This document shows positions 57,601-64,000 of a stretch of 64,000 nucleotides of DNA, piece after piece. Below the pieces are notes generated by a model. It was not told the DNA's origin. It did no database searches and saw only the letters and a program-made list of their open reading frames with translations. The first letter of the stretch is position 1, and the number at the start of each line of letters is the position of its first letter. The position numbers and the translations under genes were made by a program. The DNA comes from Ligilactobacillus saerimneri DSM 16049 (GTDB taxonomy: Bacteria > Bacillota > Bacilli > Lactobacillales > Lactobacillaceae), in NCBI RefSeq assembly GCF_000423265.1, contig NZ_AUHQ01000006.1, positions 1 to 64,000 of the forward strand, written 5' to 3'.

Positions 57601-58219
57601 TAAACAGCAACATGGGTTTATTGATTCAGTTGGGTACGATCTTTATGTTGAGATGCTCAATGAAGCGATTGCTAAAAAGCGGGGGCAGCATGTTACTCCT
57701 AAGACAAATGCGGAAATCAATTTGGACATTGAAGGTTACCTTCCTGCTACCTACATTGCTGATCCCCAACAAAAAATTGAAATCTATAAGCGGATCAGTC
57801 AATTTGAAAATGAGGCCCAATATCGGGAAGTACAAGATGACCTAATTGATCGCTTTGGTGAGTATCCTCAAGCAGTGGCTAATTTGTTAGAAATTGGTCT
57901 CCTTAAAGTTTACGCTGACCAGGCGTTGGTTGAGGAGATCCAACAAAAGGGCAGGCGAATTAACGTAATATTTACTGCAACCAAGACCCAGCAGGTAATG
58001 CCAAAGCAACTCCTGCAGGCATTAGCAGTTACAAAACTCAACGCCACAATCAACCCGCGGGGAAACAAGACGGAGGTTAGTCTAGTTGTGCAACCTAAGA
58101 TGACAGCAACGATGGTTGTGACCGAATTACAAAATTACTTCAAACAGGTTATTGCACTCATCTCGAAAGAGGCGACGCCGTCCCGTCCAACAAAAGGAGT
58201 TAGTGGACAGAATGAGTGA
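54659..58219 (+). CDS. mfd: transcription-repair coupling factor
   Basis: 1186 aa from ATG 54659 (ten bases after GGAGGG; ATG 54650 is too close). N-terminal UvrB-homology region to about 350, RNA-polymerase-interacting domain with GDYVVHVNHGIGRYIG near 500, and RecG-like translocase with Walker A IGDVGFGKTEVALRAA, DEEQRFGV and the TRG-region RGAGNLLGKQQHGFID. It removes stalled RNA polymerase at lesions and recruits UvrA. It overlaps the next gene by 8 bp. Confidence 0.97.
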   Translation: MQLDHLLDGVPEYAKWRDHLPAAGRYQLTGLLDSAKTMALVDLWRHRSQPLMIVVDDLYHAQNLVADLTNLVAAEDVEMFPVEDLMAVEMAASSPDFRRQRVRALDALVREKHKIIVTTVAGIQRFLPQPQAWQDYQVQLELGQDLDLERTLARLSVMGYQRQKMVLKPGEFAVRGSILDIYPLDGENPIRVDLFDTEVDSLRTFDVAEQRSIANIDRATIIPATDFIASFEMLNRAAEQVEKKYQSAVNKTQDQELQEQMQQYFPPVVAALKRGELVAEYLPLSEMIFTQPASVINYVPAGSIIVYDDYNRLLDHAEKMRLNTAQWQTERMASGRLLPNLALHHDIRTLQKADHQHLIIFNSLFAKGMGRMTLDGTVEVKTRAVQQFFGQMPLLKVETDRWHKQGQTVVLLVSDPKRIPKLEQTLADFKIPAIVTPATALQPGTSQIVEASLTKGFELPVAKAVILTEYELFPKTTKKRPRRLTMSNTERLKSYKDLKEGDYVVHVNHGIGRYIGMKTMEVQGKHQDYITIEYQKDDRLFIPVTQLDRIQKYVSAEGKPPHINRLGGSEWKKTKHRVANKIEDIADDLIALYAKRDSEKGHAFPPDDDYQREFEDAFAYTETPDQLRSAKEIKADMEKPKPMDRLLIGDVGFGKTEVALRAAFKAVEDGKQVALLAPTTVLAQQHYETMIERFNDFPVEIGILSRFSTSKQVKETLTALREGRLDIIVGTHRLLSKDVQFADLGLLIIDEEQRFGVKHKERLKELRTNVDVLTLTATPIPRTLNMSMLGVRDLSVIETPPQNRYPIQTYVIEQNYGVVVDAIRRELERGGQVFYLHNRVEDIEQVVHFLNDLVPEARIVAIHGQMTEAQLERTLFDFIAGEYDVLVTTTIIETGVDIPNVNTLLVENADRMGLSQLYQLRGRVGRSNRVAYAYFMYQPNKVLTEVSEKRLEAIKDFTELGSGFKIAMRDLAIRGAGNLLGKQQHGFIDSVGYDLYVEMLNEAIAKKRGQHVTPKTNAEINLDIEGYLPATYIADPQQKIEIYKRISQFENEAQYREVQDDLIDRFGEYPQAVANLLEIGLLKVYADQALVEEIQQKGRRINVIFTATKTQQVMPKQLLQALAVTKLNATINPRGNKTEVSLVVQPKMTATMVVTELQNYFKQVIALISKEATPSRPTKGVSGQNE

Positions 58220-59798
58220 TAACAAAGAAGTGACAACAATCATGCGCGGGGCGTTAATCTTATCCTTGTCGTCCCTAATTGCTAAAATTCTCAGTGCTTT
58301 TTATCGCATTCCGTTTGAAAACCTAGTTGGAAATATTGGATTCTATGTTTACCAACAAGTTTATCCATTATATGGAATTGGAATGACATTTGCCTTATCA
58401 GGATTACCAGTGTTTATTTCTAAAGTTACAGTGGAGGCTCACGATGAACGAGCACAATGGCGGACAGCGCAACAGTTATTAGTATTGTTGAGTGGGGGTT
58501 CTTTGCTCATCTTTGGCGGGTTAATGGGACTGGCACCAACACTGGCGCTCCACATGGGGGATCGGCAATTGACTGTAATTATTCGCAGTGTTGCGTGGAT
58601 GATCCTTTTGATGCCGATTTTGGCAGTAGGACGAGGATTTTATCAAGGTAAACTAAATATGGTGCCAACTGCGATTTCTCAAGTTAGTGAACAAGTGGTT
58701 CGAGTGGGAGTGATTGTTGGTGTAGCTTATTATAGTGTTCAGCATCATTGGTCTGTGTATCGGATGGGAGCCGGTGCGATGCTGGGAGCGACTATTGGTG
58801 CAATAGTGGCTAGCCTGGTTTTCCTTCCTTTAGGTCCCAAAATCAGTAAAAAAGTAAAAAAGCAACAGCGCTTTTCGTACAGGATATTAACTAAACGTTT
58901 GTTGACAGAAGGATTAGTAATTTGCCTGTTTGCGGCTTTAATGCTGATTTTGCAATTAGTGGACTCCTTTACAGTTAAACAGGCTTTGGTAGCTAATGGA
59001 ATGCCTGATCTGGTAGCCAAAGCGGTCAAAGGAAACTATGACCGCGCTCAGCCCCTAGTACAGGTGGGAACTGTATTAGCAGTTAGTTTCTCAGCAACTC
59101 TTTTACCATCATTAAGTAAGGCTTTAGCTAAGCGTGATATGGAAGCTTTTCGTGCGGTAAGTCAATCCCTCATCAGGATTAGTGTGACGGTCGGGGTTGC
59201 TGCTACGGTGGGGTTAATTACCTTGATGCCCGCAATTAATACGGTTTTGTTCAAGGATGCAGTGTTGAGTACCACACTAGCAATTTATTGCTTGAGCATC
59301 GTGTTAGTTACCCTAATTACAAATTACAATGCCCTCTTACAGAGTATAGACCGGGTGCAAGTGACAGTGGTTAGTTTTTTAGCAGGGGTTATGGTTAAGT
59401 TGCTAACAAATACTATTTTGATTCGGTGGTTAGGTATTAGTGGCGCTAGTTGGGGAACTGTTTTGGCATTAACAGTAACACTAGTTATTATGTTGCTCCA
59501 GCTCCCCCCACTGGTCCAACATTTACTATATGATTATCGCTTCTGGAAAAAATTATGTTTGGCGGTTGGCATTATGGCTGGTGTGACTGTTAGTCTAATG
59601 GTGGTAGTCCAACATTATTTACAACTGACAAGACTTGTTGCCATCGGTACTACTGCAAGTGGGGTTATTCTGGGTGGTTTGATTTTTATCGGGTTAAGTT
59701 TAGAAACAGGACTTCTGACACAGGCGGAATGGCAGAGTTTGCCAGGAGGGACGCGGTTATGGACCTTGTGGCATAATATAAGAAAAAAAACGGAGTGA
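58212..59798 (+). CDS. MurJ/SpoVB-like polysaccharide flippase (MOP superfamily)
   Basis: 528 aa from ATG 58212, overlapping the mfd stop; the frame extends back into mfd as a shadow. About 14 hydrophobic helices. RGALILSLSSLIAKILSAFY then RIPFENLVGNIGFYVYQQVY and GLPVFISKVTVEA match the Bacillus SpoVB/YtgP family, which flips lipid II or related polyprenyl-linked precursors. In Bacillus spoVB sits at the same place after mfd. A non-sporulating host suggests a cell-wall or polysaccharide role. Confidence 0.88.
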   Translation: MSDNKEVTTIMRGALILSLSSLIAKILSAFYRIPFENLVGNIGFYVYQQVYPLYGIGMTFALSGLPVFISKVTVEAHDERAQWRTAQQLLVLLSGGSLLIFGGLMGLAPTLALHMGDRQLTVIIRSVAWMILLMPILAVGRGFYQGKLNMVPTAISQVSEQVVRVGVIVGVAYYSVQHHWSVYRMGAGAMLGATIGAIVASLVFLPLGPKISKKVKKQQRFSYRILTKRLLTEGLVICLFAALMLILQLVDSFTVKQALVANGMPDLVAKAVKGNYDRAQPLVQVGTVLAVSFSATLLPSLSKALAKRDMEAFRAVSQSLIRISVTVGVAATVGLITLMPAINTVLFKDAVLSTTLAIYCLSIVLVTLITNYNALLQSIDRVQVTVVSFLAGVMVKLLTNTILIRWLGISGASWGTVLALTVTLVIMLLQLPPLVQHLLYDYRFWKKLCLAVGIMAGVTVSLMVVVQHYLQLTRLVAIGTTASGVILGGLIFIGLSLETGLLTQAEWQSLPGGTRLWTLWHNIRKKTE

Positions 59799-59804
59799 AC
59801 AATA

Positions 59805-60074
59805 ATGCGATTAGATAAATTTTTGAAGATCTCTCGAATTATTAAGCGGCGGACAGTTGCCAAAGAAATTGCTGACCAAGGCCGGGTAACAGTTAATGGC
59901 AAGCAAGCCAAGTCATCCACAAAAGTGGCAATTGGCGATATTTTAGTGATTGTTTTTGGTAACAAAACGCTCACAATTAAGGTTAAGGAATTACGGGAGA
60001 CGACTAAGAAGGGTGAAGCTGACAGCTTATTCGAATTAATCTCTGAAGAATATAAAGAAGATTATCGAATTTAA
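59805..60074 (+). CDS. rqcP: RqcP/HslR-type S4 RNA-binding protein
   Basis: 89 aa with an S4 domain: [20 protein letters not shown] and [18 protein letters not shown]. Bacillus YabO/RqcP joins RqcH to add alanine tails to stalled nascent chains on the 50S subunit; conserved place between a spoVB-like gene and divIC supports the same identity. Starts 6 bp after the previous gene. Confidence 0.9.
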   Translation: MRLDKFLKISRIIKRRTVAKEIADQGRVTVNGKQAKSSTKVAIGDILVIVFGNKTLTIKVKELRETTKKGEADSLFELISEEYKEDYRI

Positions 60075-60156
60075 TTAATCTACAATTAGGCAATTTAATT
60101 TTGTTATAATACAAATAATTAATACGGATGAAAAACACGCAAAGGGACGAAAAGCC

Positions 60157-60531
60157 ATGCCGAAAAAATCAAAGATCAAAGTTCTCCATCGGGATTATAC
60201 TGAGCGGCAAGAACAGCTTGCACGCCAGTATCAGCAAACGGACGAAGCACGCAAACGCCATCAGGTGCGTCTATTAAGTTTGGGGTTAGTTGTGACGATC
60301 ATTACGGTGGTGTGCTTATTTCAGATTGTACAAAGTCGGGTAACAGTGGTAAATTTGCAAAAGCAAACCACTGATGTAAATAAAGAACTCAAGACAGTTC
60401 AAGCTAAAAATGATCAACTTAATCAGCAAGTTAAGCAACTCAAAGATAAAGACTATGTCCAGAAATTAATTCGGGAAAAGTATTACTACACTAAAAAAGG
60501 TGAAACAGTGTATACCATCCCCAAAGACTAA
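60157..60531 (+). CDS. divIC: septum formation initiator DivIC
   Basis: 124 aa. Short cytoplasmic N-terminus, one helix (about 40-60, LLSLGLVVTIITVVCLFQIV), then a coiled coil (62-100) and KDYVQKLIREKYYYTKKGE, typical of FtsB/DivIC. Part of the FtsL-DivIB-DivIC divisome complex. The last codons form the left arm of the terminator. Confidence 0.92.
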   Translation: MPKKSKIKVLHRDYTERQEQLARQYQQTDEARKRHQVRLLSLGLVVTIITVVCLFQIVQSRVTVVNLQKQTTDVNKELKTVQAKNDQLNQQVKQLKDKDYVQKLIREKYYYTKKGETVYTIPKD

Positions 60532-60552
60532 TTAGGATGGTATACGGCTTTT
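60510..60552 (+). terminator. terminator overlapping the divIC 3' end
   Basis: GTATACCATCC (60510-60520, inside divIC) pairs with GGATGGTATAC (60535-60545), then a T-run. Confidence 0.9.
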
Positions 60553-60625
60553 TTGCATTCTTAATCGGTAATCATCTGTGTTATACTAAGACTACGAGTT
60601 ATTTTAAGGAGGATATAAGTTTTTT

Positions 60626-61111
60626 ATGTCAGTTGAAGTTGGAGCGAAGGTAAAGGGTAAGGTCACTGGGATCACTAATTTTGGCGCATTCGTTGATATT
60701 GGCAATAATACAACTGGATTGGTTCATATTAGTGAAATATCGGATAAATACGTTAAGGATATTCATGATATCTTAACAGTCGGCGACGAGGTTACTGTCA
60801 AAGTAATGTCAGTTGGCGATGATGGCAAGATCGGTTTATCCATTAGAAAAGCGGCTGATAAGCCTCACCGGGAAGATAGTCATCCAAAACATTTCAATAA
60901 ATCAAATAACCGGGACCGGCGGGAAAATAATAACCGGTCAGAAAGAAGCTTTACTCATGGCAGTCGCGGATTCCAGCGCAAAACTGAACATAAAAACCAA
61001 GACTTTGATTCCATGCTGGCAGGCTTTTTAAAGGAAAGTGATGAAAGATTGACATCACTACGGCGTAATACTGAAGGTAAACGTGGTGGCCGAGGCGGCC
61101 GTCGAAGCTAA
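60626..61111 (+). CDS. yabR: S1 RNA-binding domain protein (YabR)
   Basis: 161 aa. S1 fold at residues 1-75: VGAKVKGKVTGITNFGAFVD and GLVHISEISDKYVKDIHD. The C-terminal half is basic, Arg/Asn-rich and disordered, ending RGGRGGRRS. Resembles Bacillus YabR, thought to act with ribosomes; no defined reaction. Its own RBS AAGGAGG. Confidence 0.88.
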   Translation: MSVEVGAKVKGKVTGITNFGAFVDIGNNTTGLVHISEISDKYVKDIHDILTVGDEVTVKVMSVGDDGKIGLSIRKAADKPHREDSHPKHFNKSNNRDRRENNNRSERSFTHGSRGFQRKTEHKNQDFDSMLAGFLKESDERLTSLRRNTEGKRGGRGGRRS

Positions 61112-61120
61112 ATACAGCGA

Positions 61121-61158
61121 CAATGAGGCTGGGGGGAATTTTCTCCCAGCTTTTTATT
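61121..61158 (+). repeat. dispersed repeat tail, copy H (terminator hairpin)
   Basis: GAGGCTGGGGGGAATTTTCTCCCAGC with T-run matches the end stem of the family (61125-61156). No core or closing arms remain. Confidence 0.65.
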
Positions 61159-61261
61159 TATTGAATAAGTTTCTGACGTGAAAAAGCTTACAACCAGATG
61201 TAAGCAATAATTTACGGTATGAACTAGAAGTTAAGTTAAATATATAGTTAGGGGTGAAAAT

Positions 61262-62611
61262 GTGGATCTAGAAAAGCAATTTTATCAGCGTATACAAAAT
61301 TTAGGATTAGCTAGAAAAAAAGTGTTAGTAGCGTATTCAACAGGGGTCGATTCAACCGTTTTGCTCCATCTTTTACAGACGTTACCGGTAGCGGTCCGGC
61401 CACAAATTTATGTAGCATACATTGATCACCAAATTCGTGAACAAAGTGTTGTGGAAACAGCGTATGTTAAGGAATATTGTCGCCGCCAACATTTACCACT
61501 TTTTGTCAAAGTATGGCCGCGAGCGGATCATCCCGCAACTGGGGTGGAAGCAGCCGGAAGGGAGATTAGGTATCATTTCTTTGCAGAGACAATGCAACGT
61601 GAAGGAATTCCTTATTTGGTGACGGCCCACCATGCGAATGATCAGGCTGAAACATTTTTGATGAAACTCTTACGTGGTGGTGGCCTGGAGCAACTAGTAG
61701 GGATTCGCCATCAACGACAGTTTCAAGGTAAGTTTCGTTTAGTCCGTCCACTGCTAGGAATTTCCAAAGCTACGTTACGGCATTATGCAACTGTTCATCA
61801 GCTCAAATATTTTGAAGATTATACTAATCATACTGATGACTATTTGCGTAACCGTATGCGCCACAACGTAGTTCCGCGGTTACAAGCAGAAAATGAGCAG
61901 ACCTTAGCTCATATCCAAGAATATCAAGACCAATTAGCGGATGTTTTGATGGTTGCGCAAGCAGCAGCTGCTGCCAAATTGGATGAAATTAAATTGCGTA
62001 CAGGAAGGTATTTGGTTGCTTATTGGGTGCGCTTGGCGAGTCCATGGCAAAAATTAGTGCTTAAAGAGTTGTGTCGCACCCAACACGTGCAGATTACTGG
62101 AGAACAGTTAGAACAATGTGTTGCTTTATTGCGTAATGATAGCAAACCACAAGGGCAGGTAATGCTGGGGCAGTCATGGTGGTTAGTCAAAGAATATACT
62201 GTTTTTTACTTAGCTCAGCGAGCTGATAATCATGTTGATTCGGACGAGAAATACGAACTAAAATTAAATCAGTGGGTAAATATTTCGGCTTATGAACGCT
62301 TTGGACTCTTTGAAGTGACGACTTATCAACCCGAGTTACATGATGATGTTTTGAAGATAGACAGTCTTGATAAACCGCTATATATTAGGCATCGCCGCCC
62401 CCATGATCGGTTGAAAACTACTAGTGGGAGTCAGAAAGTCAAGCGGATCCTGATTGACCATAAAATTCCCCGATCACAGCGAGATCAAATTTGGTTAGTC
62501 ACTACTGATGAAAATGAAGTTTTATGGGTAGTTGGTTTAAAGAAATCTGATTTGTCAAGACCCGCAGACCATGCTAAAATTCAATACGTAATAGTACACC
62601 AATCACGGTGA
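61262..62611 (+). CDS. tilS: tRNA(Ile)-lysidine synthase
   Basis: 449 aa from GTG 61262 (AGGGGTGA upstream). The PP-loop reads VAYSTGVDSTVLLHLL, with Thr in place of the second Gly of SGGxDS. TAHHANDQAETFLMKLLRGG and NRMRHNVVPRL are typical. Changes C34 to lysidine in tRNA-Ile(CAU), essential for reading AUA. The C-terminal domain HRRPHDRLKTTSGSQKVKRI binds tRNA. Precedes hpt, as in Bacillus. Confidence 0.94.
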   Translation: MDLEKQFYQRIQNLGLARKKVLVAYSTGVDSTVLLHLLQTLPVAVRPQIYVAYIDHQIREQSVVETAYVKEYCRRQHLPLFVKVWPRADHPATGVEAAGREIRYHFFAETMQREGIPYLVTAHHANDQAETFLMKLLRGGGLEQLVGIRHQRQFQGKFRLVRPLLGISKATLRHYATVHQLKYFEDYTNHTDDYLRNRMRHNVVPRLQAENEQTLAHIQEYQDQLADVLMVAQAAAAAKLDEIKLRTGRYLVAYWVRLASPWQKLVLKELCRTQHVQITGEQLEQCVALLRNDSKPQGQVMLGQSWWLVKEYTVFYLAQRADNHVDSDEKYELKLNQWVNISAYERFGLFEVTTYQPELHDDVLKIDSLDKPLYIRHRRPHDRLKTTSGSQKVKRILIDHKIPRSQRDQIWLVTTDENEVLWVVGLKKSDLSRPADHAKIQYVIVHQSR

Positions 62612-62626
62612 GAAAGAGGTCAGCGA

Positions 62627-63169
62627 ATGAACAACGACATTGACAAGATTTTATACAGTAGCGCAGATATCCAAGCCGAAGTTAAGCGTCTAGGCCAGCA
62701 ACTTGCGGCTGATTATCAGGGGAAAAATCCATTGGTAATTTGTATCCTAAAGGGTGCAATTCTCTTTATGGCGGATATTGTTCGGAATATGGACATTCCG
62801 TTGGAGATGGACTTCATGGATATCTCTAGTTATGGTGCCGGCACGATCTCTACTGGGGAAGTTCGTATTCTTAAGGATTTAGACTCATCAGTTAAAGATC
62901 GGGATGTCTTGATTGTGGAAGACATTGTAGATACAGGTCGGACGCTCAAGGCTCTGTCAGACCTATTGAAGCAACGAGAAGCTAATTCGATTAAGATCTG
63001 TACGTTACTAGATAAACCAGAACGCCGGGTTGAAGGAGTCGACGTTGATTATGTTGGTTTCCAAATTCCGGATGAATTTGTCGTTGGCTATGGGATGGAT
63101 TACGCTGGCCACTACCGCAATCTTCCTTACGTAGGTATTTTAAAGCGGGAAGTTTATGAGAATAATTAA
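62627..63169 (+). CDS. hpt: hypoxanthine-guanine phosphoribosyltransferase
   Basis: 180 aa. PRPP loop [18 protein letters not shown], an [11 protein letters not shown] flexible loop and [16 protein letters not shown]. Salvages hypoxanthine and guanine. In Bacillus the TilS-HprT pair also activates ftsH transcription; the same tilS-hpt-ftsH order occurs here, so the same control is possible. Confidence 0.97.
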   Translation: MNNDIDKILYSSADIQAEVKRLGQQLAADYQGKNPLVICILKGAILFMADIVRNMDIPLEMDFMDISSYGAGTISTGEVRILKDLDSSVKDRDVLIVEDIVDTGRTLKALSDLLKQREANSIKICTLLDKPERRVEGVDVDYVGFQIPDEFVVGYGMDYAGHYRNLPYVGILKREVYENN

Positions 63170-63233
63170 TAGTCAACAATGGTCAATTGTGCTATGATTG
63201 TACTCATATCAATGTAAATTATGGAGGAAATCT

Positions 63234-64000
63234 ATGAACAATAATCGAAATGGGCTTCTTCGTAGTAGCTTATTTTATATTGTAGTTTTCCTTGGCATTA
63301 TGGGGGTCCTGTATTACTTCTTTGGAAGCAAAGCAAGTTCTCAGACCCAACAAATTCAATCCAGTCAATTTATCACTGAATTGCGTAAGGACAATGTCAA
63401 GAGCTTTACGGTTCAGCCTTCTGGTAGTACCTACAAAATTACTGGGACATACAAGAAGGCGGCCAAGACCGAGTCAAAAGCTAATGATGGCTTGAGTCGG
63501 TTAACTGGTGGAGCAACGTCAGAAGCAAAGTCATTTAGTACTAATGTATTGACGAATGATTCTACCATGAGCCAGATCCAAAAGTATGCTACGAAGAACC
63601 ACGTCACAAATGGTGCTAAGGAAGAAGAATCTAGCAGTATGTGGATTCAACTGGCAGCATACATCCTACCAGTAATCTTCTTTATTGCTATCTTCTATAT
63701 GATGATGGGCCAGGCTGGTCAAGGTGGCGGCAATGGCCGCATGATGAACTTTGGCAAGTCTAAAGCCAAACCAATTGAAAAGAAGAACAACAAGGTTCGT
63801 TTCTCTGATGTCGCTGGTGAAGAAGAAGAAAAACAAGAATTAGTCGAAGTAGTTGAATTCTTACGGGATCCACGAAAGTTTCTTTCTTTGGGAGCACGGA
63901 TTCCATCAGGGGTGCTTTTAGAAGGACCTCCTGGGACAGGTAAAACTTTACTGGCTAAAGCTGTTGCTGGTGAAGCTGGAGTACCATTCTTCTCGATTTC
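63234..64000 (+). CDS. ftsH: ATP-dependent zinc metalloprotease FtsH (N-terminal part)
   Basis: The first 255 codons are present and the frame runs off the window. ATG 63234 has GGAGGAA upstream. Helix 1 (about 10-28), an extracellular FtsH_ext domain, helix 2 (about 140-160), then AAA start [20 protein letters not shown] and Walker [21 protein letters not shown]. The zinc site HEXGH lies outside. Degrades membrane and regulatory proteins. Confidence 0.96.
   Translation, partial: MNNNRNGLLRSSLFYIVVFLGIMGVLYYFFGSKASSQTQQIQSSQFITELRKDNVKSFTVQPSGSTYKITGTYKKAAKTESKANDGLSRLTGGATSEAKSFSTNVLTNDSTMSQIQKYATKNHVTNGAKEEESSSMWIQLAAYILPVIFFIAIFYMMMGQAGQGGGNGRMMNFGKSKAKPIEKKNNKVRFSDVAGEEEEKQELVEVVEFLRDPRKFLSLGARIPSGVLLEGPPGTGKTLLAKAVAGEAGVPFFSI

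Overview
The window is low-GC Gram-positive chromosome, most likely from a member of the Lactobacillaceae. Supporting signs are L-lactate dehydrogenase next to pth, a YSIRK/LPQTG mucin-binding-type surface protein, RNA polymerase delta subunit, Veg, RNase M5, IS30-family debris, and strong AGGAGG-type ribosome binding sites throughout. I cannot name the species from the sequence alone.

Layout. 1-3.7 kb is a damaged defence and mobile region: an IS30 transposase running off the left edge, the C-terminal remnant of an Eco57I-type methylase, an intact Mrr-type nuclease, an N-terminal methylase half, and a frameshifted Rpn-family nuclease. 3.7-15.4 kb is housekeeping: an Fe-S-fold protein, a Cof phosphatase, pgpA, then metG-tatD-rnmV-ksgA-veg-ispE-purR-glmU-prs, the same order as near the Bacillus origin. 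15.4-31.4 kb is more lineage-specific: nagB with a GntR-like operator, a YczE/YitT-type membrane protein, an aldo/keto reductase, a PEBP protein, a tyrosine phosphatase, birA, a large LPXTG adhesin, an IS graveyard, a YibE/F pair, a lipoprotein, a MacB-like ABC transporter, a prolyl aminopeptidase and an HD hydrolase. 31.5-37.6 kb is rpoE-pyrG-murA-rho-rpmE2. 37.7-45.4 kb holds a nuclease-helicase fusion, a PARG-like protein, a GNAT enzyme, a probable structured ncRNA and lemA-htpX. 45.6-51.6 kb is murF-cshA-acpS-alr-mazEF-ahpC. 51.9-64 kb has a CBS/ACT protein and ldh, then pth-mfd-murJ-like-rqcP-divIC-yabR-tilS-hpt-ftsH. The Bacillus-like origin-proximal cluster is therefore split, with about 38.7 kb lying between prs and pth.

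How it fits together. The core genes make tRNAs and ribosomes (metG, rnmV, ksgA, tilS, rpmE2, rqcP), nucleotides (purR, prs, pyrG, hpt), cell wall precursors and their export (glmU, murA, murF, alr, murJ-like, nagB as the catabolic branch), and repair or quality control functions (mfd, ftsH, htpX). Several carry visible regulation: a pyrG leader that looks like the CTP-sensing reiterative-transcription attenuator, a cre-like site upstream of pgpA, and an inverted-repeat operator over the nagB promoter.

Most unusual content. A dispersed intergenic repeat of about 115-190 bp occurs at least five times, with three more terminator-only relatives. It has a long-range closing stem and a terminator hairpin whose arms vary together between copies. 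Other points of interest are a 214-nt candidate ncRNA with its own promoter and terminator, a repeat-rich structured spacer next to nagB, a methylase apparently split into two permuted halves around an Mrr nuclease, a MurA with Asp in place of the catalytic Cys, an XPD/DinG-type helicase-nuclease that lacks its Fe-S cysteines, and a PARG-fold protein without the catalytic QEE motif.
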